A DNA stretch of 64,000 nt from Bufo bufo (Eukaryota > Chordata > Amphibia > Anura > Bufonidae). Below the pieces are notes generated by a model that saw only the letters and a list, made by a program, of their open reading frames with translations, was not told the DNA's origin and did no database searches. Location of the stretch: positions 511,669,565 to 511,733,564 of the forward strand of contig NC_053390.1 of assembly GCF_905171765.1 (NCBI RefSeq), written 5' to 3'. This document shows positions 39,736 to 50,700 of the stretch, piece by piece. Numbering within the stretch: position 1 is the stretch's first letter; every line of letters begins with the position of its first letter. The position numbers and the translations under genes are program-made.

Positions 39736-41040
39736 TACCCTATTTTTGCTCTATAAGATGCACCGGACCATAACTTGCACTTAGCAACCTCCAGCGCTCC
39801 AGCAGTTCTGAAACTACAACATCCAGAATACTCCTTTCACCTTTATGGGAGTTACAAAAACAGCCATGTACGTGTGCTTGCTGGGAAGTGTAGTTTCACA
39901 CCAGCTGGAGTGCCAATGGTTGCTGATCCCTGACCTATGATATAAAGGAGGAAAATAATCAAATTTTAGATCAGACCCCCAGATTCCATCATACATCTGT
40001 ATGACACCCCCATTCCTCCTCAGCAGATCAGACCCCATCACTCCTCCTGCTCCTCCTCAGAGCAGACCCCCATCATACCGCAAAGAAAATAAAATTGGGG
40101 GTCAGTCAGCACATCCCAGTGCGCAGGTGCACGTCGCCATGGCTGAAAGCACAAAAGCAAAAAATGAACAATGCAACAGCACTCTGCAAACACGCATAAT
40201 AAAGTAAATACAATCTTGCCATACTCACTATAGAAATGTAAAATGCTAATGGTACGTTATAAATGAGAGATTCTTGTCAAATACATTTTATACCAAAAAA
40301 ATTGTCTCATTAAGACGGGAACCTAACACTAAATACCACAATTTACTGGTGCCTTACCGACCTCCATTACATTCAGGGAATGCAGGTTCCACTAGCATGC
40401 TGAGCCCACTCTGTATTCCAACTCTCCTGGTGCCAAATAGCCTCAAATACATACAGGGAGAGCAGGCTAGAGATTTAAGCCTCATTCACACGTCAGTGTT
40501 TCACGGACGTCTGCTGTAAGTGTTCTCCACGGACAGCACACGTCCCCATTCTTTTTAATATGTGTATTCAGACATCAGTGTTTTAGCACGGTCCGTGTTT
40601 TAAGCACGGATGCATGCTCTATTTTGCCCATGTTCGCAAATCCATCACGCCTATTATAGTCTATGGGTCCGTGAAAACCGTGTTGCATCCGTGTTTCATG
40701 GATCATTAGGAAGAGATGCTTTGAAAATTATTTTTCTGCTGTTCAGTGTCAGTGAAACATGGACCCTTCACGGATGCATCACTGACTACCTTCTCACGGA
40801 TTTGAGCACTGACACACACGTGTGAATGAGGCTTTATAGCTGTACTAATTAATCTGTCTGCCCCATAGGCTGATTTTAATCAAGAGTGCACGACCAACAG
40901 AGTCAGCCACACCTCCAATACAAACTGCAAAGAAAATAAAATTGGGGGTCAGTCAGCACATCCCAGTGCGCAGGTGTACATCGTCCCATCAATACCCCCT
41001 TTCCTCCTCAGACAAAAATAAAAAAATAAGTTAAATTGCC
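39736..41040. repeat. Interspersed repeat with internal direct duplication
   Basis: Begins with CCCTATTTTTGCTCTATAAG and ATGCACCGGACCATAA, a motif of a widespread vertebrate repeat. A 55-60 bp block (AAGAAAATAAAATTGGGGGT onward to GTGCGCAGGTG) occurs at 40081-40130 and again at 40925-40978, enclosing a MITE and about 480 bp of other DNA. No coding capacity. Exact borders unknown. Confidence 0.5.
40478..40833. mobile_element. Harbinger-like MITE (AGCCTCATTCACACG ends)
   Basis: TTA at 40475-40477 and 40834-40836; ends AGCCTCATTCACACGTCAGT and CACGTGTGAATGAGGCT. Interior rich in cacggac / gtccgtg. Non-coding. Confidence 0.8.
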
Positions 41041-43034
41041 TTTCCTGCCCTGCACCTCGCTGACGCTCACCGCTCCCTGGTCTTCTGCCAGCCTAGCGCT
41101 GCACTGTTACCTGACATTGCACAGCGTCAGGTCATATTGTTATCCTACATAGACTACGTTCTAACACTGTAAGCAGTCAGGGCATTTGCAGTGTGGTGCC
41201 CGGAAAAAGACCACTTTGGGGAGGGGGAGGGGGGGGGCTGGATATGGTATGTTTATTTTTTTCCAAAAATTGTGTTCTTTTTTTTAAATGTTTTAGTGAT
41301 CGCTTATAATTCGCATAAATACTTCTGTATTATGTCTGTCAGTGTAAAATTGACAGGCAGCATATTAGGCTTATTAATTACTTATGTAGTACAGTGTATC
41401 AGTACCATACTGACAAGCTCTATCAGACTGCGGCTCTGAAAACATTAGGCTGCCATGAGAAGACATTGGCACTTCTGCCGGTCAAGACAGTTAGAGCAAG
41501 AACCTGACTTTCGTGAGAGAGCAGAGCTCCTGCTTTGCTCTGCATGGAAGAGCCATGCAGCGCTTACACTAGGCCAATGTCAAATGACAGCGGCCAAGCC
41601 TAAGGCCCCTTAGTGACTGCTGTAAAAAGGCATATTAATGTCCGTAAGGGATTCAGATATTTTCACTTGCGCCTGGGACCTAGTACACAGGGTCCAGGAA
41701 GGTATTGCATGTTTACTGGGTTTCTATGGAGGTCACTCTAGATTACAAACAGAACGGTCATGTCAAATGAGCCTCTTTCTGCAGCCATCTTATGGAGGTG
41801 ATTGGTGGTGCTCTCAGAGAAGACTTGGCTAACCAGGGGCCATGCTGTAACAGCATAAATAAACCATGCATTAGTAAGATGAATGTGCAGCAGCCTACTG
41901 TCTGTGTCTGGGGTATCCCTTGCCCCTTAGGAGGTTTCTACGAAATATGACCCTCTTTATAGAGCAGGTAATCGTGATGCCAGTTGCAGTTAGGCAACGA
42001 GGACATGGAGTCCCCTTTGTAAATAGTAATGTTGGTACCCGGGGTAGGATTGCCAGAGTGGTGTAGAGTGGCCTACAATTTCTCTGTAGATGTTGTATGC
42101 TCGTGCCACGTTGCTCCTACCTGGATAGCCTTGGTTCCCAGATGTGGTGTAATCCGAAGCAAGTGCAAAAGGGATGAATAACTTGGATGATGAAGGAATA
42201 ATTGAGTCCAAACTTGTAGTAACGTAGGACACAGCTTTACTTGGCATAAACGGTAATCCAAACCGTTTCCAAATGGTATCTTGGTCATCAGCAGGTATTG
42301 GCTTAACTTTGGCAGGCAAACACTTCTGCAACTATCTCAGCTCTTCTATGCGGTACCTCTCTCTCAGCTCTGCTATATCTGTAGCTGGGTTAAAACAGGA
42401 ACTTTCCTCTTCTGATGGAACTTTAGATTAGCTGTAGTCTCTTTATCTTTATCTTTAGTCCTAGGAACTTCTTGTCCTGGCTCTGAGTACCTCAAACTCT
42501 AGCTTCAGCTTGGATGAAAGCAGCGCAAGCCCAGGATGGGACAAGCAACCATGTAGGCTTCAGAGGCAGAACCTCTGGGCAAAGCAGAGCAGATAGAGCT
42601 CTGCTGGCCGACACACAACCTCTCCCTGAGGAGGGTAGGTTAGACTACTCCCTAACACTAAAATTCCTTCCCCTCTAGAGAGATCTGGAATGCAACCAGG
42701 AGGTTCCTCTCCAGGGAAACTAACTCTCTGCCAATGCTGCTGCCACCTGCTGGTGAACCAGGCACATTACATGTTAGCATGGTTTTACAAGGAAATACAT
42801 ATACACATTGCAGGATATGACCGTAAATATATATATATGAGATGACACTTGTTGCACCAACCAAGATAGTGGGGGTATAAAAGGAGTTGGTAATGCCACT
42901 CTGGGGTATTACAAATGCAACCTCTTTTCCCATACATAAGTAAAGGGTATATATTGAGTGGCCAACCTCTTTAATTCATTTGCTGATGCCACATTTCAAA
43001 AGTACTAAATTACTGTTCTGTCTGATATATCTAG
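41041..43034. other. Intronic sequence upstream of WRN exon at 43035
   Basis: G run at 41218-41240, AT-rich intron, and a - strand open stretch (41990-42331) without a domain. A GATATATATATATATGAGATG tract is at 42828. The 41840-42960 part has the look of an interspersed repeat (GGGTAATACC-like and promoter-less), but no ends were found. The last 30 bases are the polypyrimidine-poor acceptor of the exon (TATATCTAG). Confidence 0.35.
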
Positions 43035-43222
43035 GTGCCTGTGATAGCTTTGACAGCAACGGCAAGCCCCTCGGTACGTGATGACATTCTAGCATCTTTA
43101 CACCTGCATGACCCACAGATCACCTGTACAAGCTTTGATCGTCCAAACTTGTACCTAGAAGTAGCACGGAAGACATCAAATATGGCTCGAGATCTTCAAC
43201 AATTTCTCATTAAAAAGCAAGG
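43035..43222 (+). CDS. WRN: WRN RecQ helicase, internal exon with TATAS motif
   Basis: This 188 bp exon follows a TATATCTAG acceptor and ends at a GTAAGA donor. It starts in phase 0, reading [18 protein letters not shown], then [20 protein letters not shown] and [15 protein letters not shown] is helicase motif III, coupling ATP hydrolysis to DNA movement, and FDRPNLY is the characteristic RecQ sequence at the start of helicase domain 2. The exon leaves two bases (GG), which the exon at 56875 completes to a Gly codon. The following intron is 13.7 kb. Confidence 0.95.
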
Positions 43223-43335
43223 GTAAGAAAGAGATTAATGTGCTTCAAATATTTATCATACATAGCATAGCATTTATCATACATACTGTACATGTACTGG
43301 TCCATCCCGAGTAACTGTTCTCATCTGTATATCTA

Positions 43336-44945
43336 CAGTGGATATAAAAAGTCTAGACACCCCTGTTGAAATGTCAGGTTTCTGTGATGTAAGAAATTGA
43401 GACAAAGATAAATCATTTCAGAACTTTTTCATCCTTTAATGTGACCTATAAACTGTACCACTCAATTGAAAAACAAACTGAAATCTTTTAGGTGGAGGGA
43501 AGAAAACAAAAAAAAACAAAAAATAATGTGGTTGCATAAGTGTGCACACCCTCTTATAACTGGGGATGTAGCGGTGTTCAGAATTAAGCAATCACATTCA
43601 AAATCATGTTAAATAGGAGTCAGCATACACCTGCCATCATTTAAAGTGCCTCTGGCTAACCCCAAATAAAGTTCAGCTGCTCTAGTTGGTCTTTCCTGAA
43701 ATTTTCTTAGTCGCATCCCACAGCAAAAGGCCATGGTCCACAGAGAGCTTCCAAAGCATCAGAGGGATCTCATTGTTAAAAGGTATCAGTCAGGGGAAGG
43801 GTACGAAAGAATTCCCAAAGCATTAGATATACAATGGAACACAGTGAAGACATCATCAAGTGGAGAAAATATGGCACAACAGTGACATTACCAAGAACTG
43901 GACGTCCCTCCAAAATTGATGAAAAGACGAGAAGAAAACTGGTCTGGGAGGCTACCAAGATGCCTACAGCAACATTAAAGGAGCTGCAGGAAAATCTAGA
44001 AAGTACTGGGTGTGTGGTACATGTGACAACAATCTCCCGTATTCTTCATATGTCTGGGCTATGGGGTAGAGTGGCAAGATGAAAGCATTTTCTTACTAAG
44101 AAAAACATCCAAGCCAGGCTACATTTTGCAAAAACACATCTGAAGTCTCCCAAAAGCATGTAGGAAAAGGTTTTATGGTCTGATGAAACCAAGGTTGAAC
44201 TTTTTGGCCATAATTCTAAAAGATATGTTTTGCCCAAAAACAACACTGCACGTCACCAAAAAAACACCATACCCACAGTGAAGCATGGTGGTGGCAGCAT
44301 CATGCTTTGGGGCTGTTTTTCTTCAGCTGGAACTGGGGCCTTAGTTAAGTTAGAGGGAATTATGAACAGTTCCAAATATTGCACAAAACCTTCAGGCTTC
44401 TGCTAGAAAGCTGAACATGAAGAGTAACTTCATCTTTCAGCATGACAATGACCCAAAGCATACATCCAAATCAATAACGGAATGGCTTCACCAGAAGAAG
44501 ATTAAAGTTTTGGAATGGCCCAACCAGAGTTCAGACCTGAATCCGATTGAAAATCTGTGGGGTATCTGAAGAGGGCTGTGCACAGGAGATGCCCTCGCAT
44601 TCTGACAGATTTTGAGTGTTTTGGCAAAGAAGAGTGGGCAAAACTTGCAAAGTCAAAATGTGCCATGCTGATAGACTCATACCCAAAAAGACTGAGTGCT
44701 GTAATAAAATCAAAAGGTGCTTCAACAAAGTATTTGTTTAAGGGTGTGCACACTTATGCAACCATATTATTTTATTTTTATATTTTTTCTTCCCTCTACC
44801 TAAAAGATTTCAGTTTGTTTTTCAATTGAGTTGTACAGTTTATATGTCACATTAAAGGTGGAAAAAGTTCTGAAATGATTTATCTTTGTCTCATTAGAGA
44901 AACCTGACATTTTCACAGGGGTGTGTAGACTTTTTATATCCACTG
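43336..44945 (+). mobile_element. Tc1-like transposon, 1.6 kb, TA target
   Basis: TA at 43334-43335 and 44946-44947. Roughly 210 bp TIRs: left CAGTGGATATAAAAAGTCTA, right inverse AGACTTTTTATATCCACTG. Inner repeat AATGATTTATCTTTGTCTC also inverted (43404-43420 and 44873-44893). One decayed transposase. The element starts only 113 bp after a WRN exon. Confidence 0.92.
43733..44730 (+). pseudogene. Tc1-like DD34E transposase, inactivated
   Basis: N-terminus MVHRELPKHQRDLIVKRYQS matches the HTH of Tc1 elements of this type; frame is lost within 50 codons and again near 44082 and 44160, where a TAG interrupts. Catalytic blocks remain in pieces: [10 protein letters not shown] near 44178, HDNDPKHTS near 44442 and [11 protein letters not shown] near 44530 (SPDLNPIE changed to SSDLNPIE). 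The GASTKY C-terminus is at about 44718-44735. It is clearly dead. Confidence 0.88.
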
Positions 44946-44949
44946 TATA

Positions 44950-46470
44950 TCAATGTAAAAGATACTGCCCTCCAGTGTAATTTTGAACCTTTTTATTCAT
45001 TCTTGTGCAGCTTTGATCTTTTTTCCTGTCCTCCTGTAACTCCCTCCCTCTGCCTAACTGCACAGATGCTGTGGTTGCTATTGCCTGCAGAATTTGAGGC
45101 ATTAAATTAAATGACCAGGACTGATGCTCGCTCTTCCAGAAGAGGCACCATCTTTAAAGACTTGACTTTTGCCGTACATGTTCGGTGGTGGTCGGGAAGG
45201 GGTTAAACATTTCATTCTATATTTTTTTTTTAGTCCCATTAAGGGTCTTGATCATTGCAGTATATTACCTGTGATCCATATAATATGCTGCAATGCTTCT
45301 TTAGACCCATCCCTTTGCAAACTGCTGAGATGTCACTTTTCAGCATTGACTGCTTCTAAGGGGTTAAATGTGCAGGATCGGAGTTATCTCAGATCCTGGA
45401 CTGTCATATTCAGGCCCCCACGGTGATCATGCAGGTCCCGCTTCTGTGCCCCTGAGATCAGCAATTTCAAGAACTACATATCCCCTACTTTTGTGTCACA
45501 TGTCAGGGAGGGGGTTAAATACAAAAAATAATACCTGCAAAACACCAGGCTCCTCTTTACCAGTGAACAGGGAATGTTATGCATTATTCTCCAGGTGGTG
45601 CTTGAGTACCTGAAACACTGCATTTTCTTGTCCCGTATACCTGCTTTTCATGTCCTGACTTTCCCTACCCTTTATATACATTATTTCATTTGGGTTGTTT
45701 TCATCCACTTCTTGTTGCGTTTTCCAAATTCTCTGCTCCTCCCTTCTCCATGTTAGCTTGGCGGAGCAAGCCCTGTGAAACGTTACAGAGCAAAGCATGC
45801 TGGGTTTGGTTAGAAAATATATTGGCACCCCTTACAGGGAGAATACCGCCTTCAGAGACTCACTGCAATGCTGATCTGGGACTGCTAAGACCCAGCAGCT
45901 CCTGCAATTGCCTGGCGATCACATGATTTCCAGGTTGAGAGAAGAAACGTCATGATCGATGCCTGAAGTACTCACTGAGCACAGTGTATACAGTAAAGGA
46001 CAGGGCAGAGATGGTAATATCCGCTTTTGTTTTCACTTTTGGAAGCTGGGCTGTCAATAACTGGCTCCCGCAGCGGAACTATCTTTGTTTATTAAAAAAA
46101 AAAAAAGGAGTGAGGGAGATCCTTGCCTGTGACTCCTGTGTTTAGAAATGTGCAAATAGGTCTTGGTTTTTTAGTAGGCAGGTAGTGGTAGTCTTGATTG
46201 CATAAACAGGACAATTATCAGGGCATGTTTAGAAGTTATTTTTGTGATAAATGCCTGATTGAGGAACTGAGCAGTAAACTGAGAATCAGTGTAGGATACT
46301 TTGGTATTATATGGGATAGTCCTCACCGAAGTATGTCTTTTTACTGCTGATTTTACATGTTATAATGTCTGTCCAACTTTTTTGTGTGTGAGTTTTGATT
46401 AGTGGAGGCTCTGCTTAGTATTTCTTCAATGACCCGGTGTTAAACATTTGGTGGGTGTTTATTGTTATAG
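44950..46470. other. Intronic sequence before DIRS-B
   Basis: AT-rich; no domain-bearing frame, no TIR pair. The last part (from about 46400) probably belongs to the damaged leader and intron of DIRS-B, ending in the acceptor TTGTTATAG at 46470. No inverted terminal repeat of DIRS-B was found. Confidence 0.35.
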
Positions 46471-46899
46471 GTAGCAAAAACACCAAGGAAATCATCTGGA
46501 AAGACTAAACATAAAGAATGTGGAGGATGTAGAGTAGCCTTATCAGCCTCTTATATTAAACCCTAATGTCAAGCATGTATAGATAAGTTGGTTATGGAGT
46601 CTCACAGCTTATCTAGAAATATTAAGACCTTGGTACGGTCAATAGTTAAATCTTCTATTAACTCACTCGGTCGGAGTCGCACAAGGTCTCCAGAAAGGTC
46701 TACCTATAATAAGGACTCTGATTCAGATTTTTCTGGGGAGGACGAGGATAGAGAATCTGGCGAGGCCTCATCAGAAGATTTCTTCTCTTCAGATCAGGAT
46801 TAAGCGGGAGGGCTCTTTTTCCACCAGAAGATACCAAGCCTTTACTTAAAGCCGTTAAAACCACCATGCAATTAGAGCATGTAAAACAACCTAAATCTA

Positions 46900-48447
46900 C
46901 ACTGCGTGCAGAATTATTAGGCAAATGAGTATTTTGACCACATCATCCTCTTTATGCATGTTGTCTTACTCCAAGCTGTATAGGCTCAAAAGCCTACTAC
47001 CAATTAAGCATATTAGGTGATGTGCATCTCTGTAATGAGAAGGGGTGTGGTCTAATGACATCAACACCCTATATTAGGTGCGCATAATTATTAGGCAACT
47101 TCCTTTCCTTTGTCAAAATGGGTCAAAAGAAGTACTTGACAGGCTCAGAAAAGTCAAAAATAGTGAGATATCTTGCAGAGGGATGCAGCACTCTTAAAAT
47201 TGCAAAGCTTCTGAAGCGTGATCATCGAACAATCAAGCGTTTCATTCAAAATAGTCAACAGGGTCGCAAGAAGCGTGTGGAAAAACCAAGGCGCAAAATA
47301 ACTGCCCATGAACTGAGAAAAGTCAAGATGCCACTTGCCACCAGTTTGGCCATATTTCAGAGCTGCAACATCACTGGAGTGCCCAAAAGCACAAGGTGTG
47401 CAATACTCAGAGACATGGCCAAGGTAAGAAAGGCTGAAAGACGACCACCACTGAACAAGACACACAAGCTGAAACGTCAAGACTGGGCCAAGAAATATCT
47501 CAAGACTGATTTTTCTAAGGTTTTATGGACTGATGAAATGAGAGTGAGTCTTGATGGGCCAGATGGATGGGCCCGTGGCTGGATTGGTAAAGGGCAGAGA
47601 GCTCCAGTCCGACTCAGACGCCAGCAAGGTGGAGGTGGAGTACTGGTTTGGGCTGGTATCATCAAAGATGAGCTTGTGGGGCCTTTTCGGGTTGAGGATG
47701 GAGTCAAGCTCAACTCCCAGTCCTACTGCCAGTTTCTCGAAGACACCTTCTTCAAGCAGTGGTACAGGAAGAAGTCTGCATCCTTCAAGAAAAACATGAT
47801 TTTCATGCAGGACAATGCTCCATCACACGCGTCCAAGTACTCCACAGCGTGGCTGGCAAGAAAGGGTATAAAAGAAGAAAATCTAATGACATGGCCTCCT
47901 TGTTCACCTGATCTGAACCCCATTGAGAACCTGTGGTCCATCATCAAATGTGAGATTTACAAGGAGGGAAAACAGTACACCTCTCTGAACAGTGTCTGGG
48001 AGGCTGTGGTTGCTGCTGCACGCAATGTTGATGGTGAACAGATCAAAACACTGGCAGAATCCATGGATGGCAGGCTTTTGAGTGTCCTTGCAAAGAAAGG
48101 TGGCTATATTGGTCACTGATTTGTTTTTGTTTTGTTTTTGAATGTCAGAAATGTATATTTGTGAATGTTGAGATGTTATATTGGTTTCACTGGTAAAAAT
48201 AAATAATTGAAATGGGTATATATTTGTTTTTTGTTAAGTTGCCTAATAATTATGCACAGTAATAGTCACCTGCACACACAGATATCCCCCTAAAATAGCT
48301 AAAACTAAAAACAAACTAAAAACTACTTCCAAAAATATTCAGCTTTGATATTAATGAGTTTTTTGGGTTCATTGAGAACATGGTTGTTGTTCAATAATAA
48401 AATTAATCCTCAAAAATACAACTTGCCTAATAATTCTGCACTCCCTG
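46900..48447 (+). mobile_element. Tc1-superfamily transposon of DD37E type, 1.55 kb
   Basis: TA at 46898-46899 and 48448-48449; TIRs CACTGCGTGCAGAATTATTA GGCAA and the right inverse TTGCCTAATAATTCTGCACTC. Further copies of the GCCTAATAATT motif near 47085 and 48240 form inner repeats. It is inserted in the DIRS-B gag, and excision reunites the two gag pieces. One intact transposase gene. No decay seen, so it may be young. Confidence 0.93.
47118..48119 (+). CDS. Tc1-superfamily DD37E transposase (333 aa, intact)
   Basis: A complete ORF from MGQKKYLTGSEKSKIVRYLA to KKGGYIGH. Two helix-turn-helix domains are at about residues 1-105 (first with STLKIAKLLKRDHRTIKRFI) with a short KKRVEKPRRK basic linker. 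The catalytic triad is D139 (WTDEMRVS), D232 (QDNAPSHA) and E270 ([11 protein letters not shown]); 37 residues separate the last two, so it is a DD37E enzyme rather than the DD34E of the other Tc1 copies here. The enzyme cuts DNA at the TIRs and pastes it into TA sites. Length is normal for the family. DD37E elements are known from vertebrates (for example the TRT group); membership is inferred from spacing only. ATG chosen as the first in frame. Confidence 0.95.
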   Translation: MGQKKYLTGSEKSKIVRYLAEGCSTLKIAKLLKRDHRTIKRFIQNSQQGRKKRVEKPRRKITAHELRKVKMPLATSLAIFQSCNITGVPKSTRCAILRDMAKVRKAERRPPLNKTHKLKRQDWAKKYLKTDFSKVLWTDEMRVSLDGPDGWARGWIGKGQRAPVRLRRQQGGGGVLVWAGIIKDELVGPFRVEDGVKLNSQSYCQFLEDTFFKQWYRKKSASFKKNMIFMQDNAPSHASKYSTAWLARKGIKEENLMTWPPCSPDLNPIENLWSIIKCEIYKEGKQYTSLNSVWEAVVAAARNVDGEQIKTLAESMDGRLLSVLAKKGGYIGH

Positions 48448-49259
48448 TATTGCTGACCAGGTTTTTGAGGGTCTCGGCCATAAAAGGCATAGAGTTTTCC
48501 CCGTTCATAAAAATATGGAAACCCTTATCAGAAAAGAATAGAAAAATCCTGATAGAAAGTTTTTAATTCCTAATTCTGTAAAAAGAAAATATCCGTATGA
48601 GGAGTCGGTAGCGGGCATCTGGGACAGAGCCCCCACGGTAGATGCCCCGGTAGCTAAAATAGCCAAAAAATCTGCTCTACCATTTGATGATTTAGGCTGC
48701 TTAGGAGATCCGTTAGATAAAAAAAGCAGACGTCTAACTTAGACGTGCTTGGGGGTCTGTTTCAATAAGTGTTAGGCCGGCCATTGCCGCCTCTTGGGTC
48801 TCCAGGTCCTTAAGGCTATGGTTAGATCAGCTGAAGTCACATAGTAATTCCTCTCTAGGTCTTTTGTCCTTTAATATCTTCCCTCCCTACCTTTTCTAAA
48901 GCCGCAGACTTCCTGGAGGATGCATCTACTGATGTGATCCGTTTTTCTGCCAGAGCAGCAGCCATGTCTAACGCAGCTAGACGAGCTATCTGGCTTAAAT
49001 CATGGAAGGGGGACCAGGGTTCTAAGTCTAGACTTTGCTCTCTTCCATGGGAGGGTTCTAGGTTGTTTGGTTCCTCGCTTGATGACATCCTAGAGAGGGC
49101 CTCAGATAAGAGGGGTTTCCCGGTTCCTCAGAAAACTTCTTTTTTTTCATAAATCCCAGGCCAGTTTTAAAAGACAAAAGAGTAGGCAGGGTGACAGGAG
49201 AGACAGGGAGAAATTTCCTAAAAGATCTTTTTTTTTTTTTTTTTGTTCTAGCCCCAGGA

Positions 49260-50700
49260 CAATAGACCAAAGGACAAACAACAATAACGCCAGATCTCAG
49301 GTGGGGGGAAGACTCAGTTTCTCCCAGCCTGGAGGTCCATTTTTTTTAGAACAAATGGATCTTAGGTGTGATAGAAAATCGATTCCGGCTGGAACTCCTT
49401 TCTCATCCACCATATTTTTTTTGCCCAGACAGCTTGTCCCAAAAATCGGGGAAAAAGAAATGCTTTGGAGTTAGAAGTTTTCTCCCTCTTGGACAAAGGG
49501 GTAGTTTGCCCTTTCCCAAAACAGAGGGGGGGGGGGGGGCAAAGGGTTTCATTCCCCTCTATTCTTGGTGAAGAAACCCAATGGAACATTCAGAGTGATT
49601 TTAAATTTAAAAGAATTAAACCTCTAGTCTACAAAAATTTTTGTATGGAGACGATAAAATCAACTGTAAATCTCCTCTTCCATGATTGCTGGACGGCAAG
49701 CTTGGATCTGGAAGATGCATATTACCATGTTCCAATCCATGCTTCCTCCCAAAAGTTTTTAAGAACAGCAGTCTGGGTCCAGGAAGAGTTACTGCATGTC
49801 CAATACAGAGCGCTGCCCTTTGGGGTTTCTCAGACTCCCATAGTCTTTACCAAAGTAGTAGCAGAAGTAGCAGGTTTTGTAAGACTGTCTGTCTGGAATT
49901 GCGTTAGTGCCCTATCTAGACGATTTTTTAATAGTCGCTCAGAAAAAGATATAAAATTCCTCTGCTCCACTTTGCAAAATCTAGGATGGAAAACAAATTT
50001 GAAAAAATCATACCTAGTTCCTTCTCAAGTTTGGATTTTCTTAGGAACTCAGCTAGACTCCCGTCTGCAAATAAGTTTTCTTCCGCTTCCAAAGAAGGAG
50101 TCAATCAGGGAAAAAGTATGGTCAGTCTGCCTTTCTTACCAGTGTACTTTCGGGAAGCAATGGTGGCACTCGGGCAAATGACATCAGCGATTCCAGCAGT
50201 ACCTTATGCACATCCATTCCAGAGAGCCTCAAGCAAACATCCTAAAATCATGGGACGGCTCCCCTTATTCCTTGGATCGCAGTTTCCACCTTTCTTTAAA
50301 GACAATTCCAGAGAATCTATCCGCAGGGGTTCCAGCTTAGAACAGATGCTGGCAGGGGAGGTGGGACTTGAACACGAGGAAAGCATCCTCCAATTTCAAG
50401 GCGATAAAGGCAGTAGAGATGGCACTGAAGTTGGCTATACCAGAGGTAAAACACAGGAAGATTCTCTTCTATTCCAACAATTCTACAACAGTGGCCTACG
50501 TAAACCGTCAAGGGGGAATGAGAGTCCCTTCCCTTTTACTTCTATGCCAGAAGATCTTTTATATAGCAGAGGAGAGAAGGCTTTTTCTGTCAGCAGTGCA
50601 TCTGAAGGGAGAGGAGAACGTCATAGCAGACTTCCCTTCCTAAGTCGAGTCTCCTTAAAACAAGGAGAATGGTGTCTAAACAAAGAAATTTTTTTCAAAT
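49260..50700 (+). pseudogene. DIRS-B reverse transcriptase and RNase H, decayed
   Basis: Begins with the TNNNNARSQVGGRLS equivalent of TNNDAIVGGRL. RT blocks are seen at FRVILNLK-like (about 49585), SLDLEDAYYHVP (about 49700), YRALPFGVSQ and YLDDFLIVA (about 49910, in another frame). RNase H includes the NFKAIKAVEMAL block (50386), SNNSTTVAYVNRQGG and AVHLKGEENVIADF with catalytic Glu and Asp. RT, RNase H and the following methyltransferase and recombinase start all lie in the same frame, apart from internal stops. The +2 frame is open at 49986-50702 (238 codons). Confidence 0.8.

Larger units (their letters stand above)
46471..49250 (+). pseudogene. DIRS-B gag-like gene, decayed and split by a transposon
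   Basis: After a TTGTTATAG acceptor (46470) comes CGGCRVALSASYIKP followed by CQACIDKLV, the CX2C...CX2C finger of the gag exon 2 seen in copy C. An acidic Ser stretch follows (46700-46800, SDFSGEDEDRESGEASSEDF). The conserved TTMQLEH block ends at 46898, where the Tc1 element starts; the reading resumes at 48450 with HRVFP-like sequence and runs to AADFLEDASTDVIRFSARAA, ARRAIWLKSW and LDDILERASDKRGFP near 49130. Stops at about 46564, 46801 and 49152, plus several frameshifts, show decay. Confidence 0.75.

Noticed and set aside
41990..42331. A 113-codon open frame on the - strand
   Set aside because: No recognisable domain, no splice or start context and no counterpart; probably part of an unnamed repeat.
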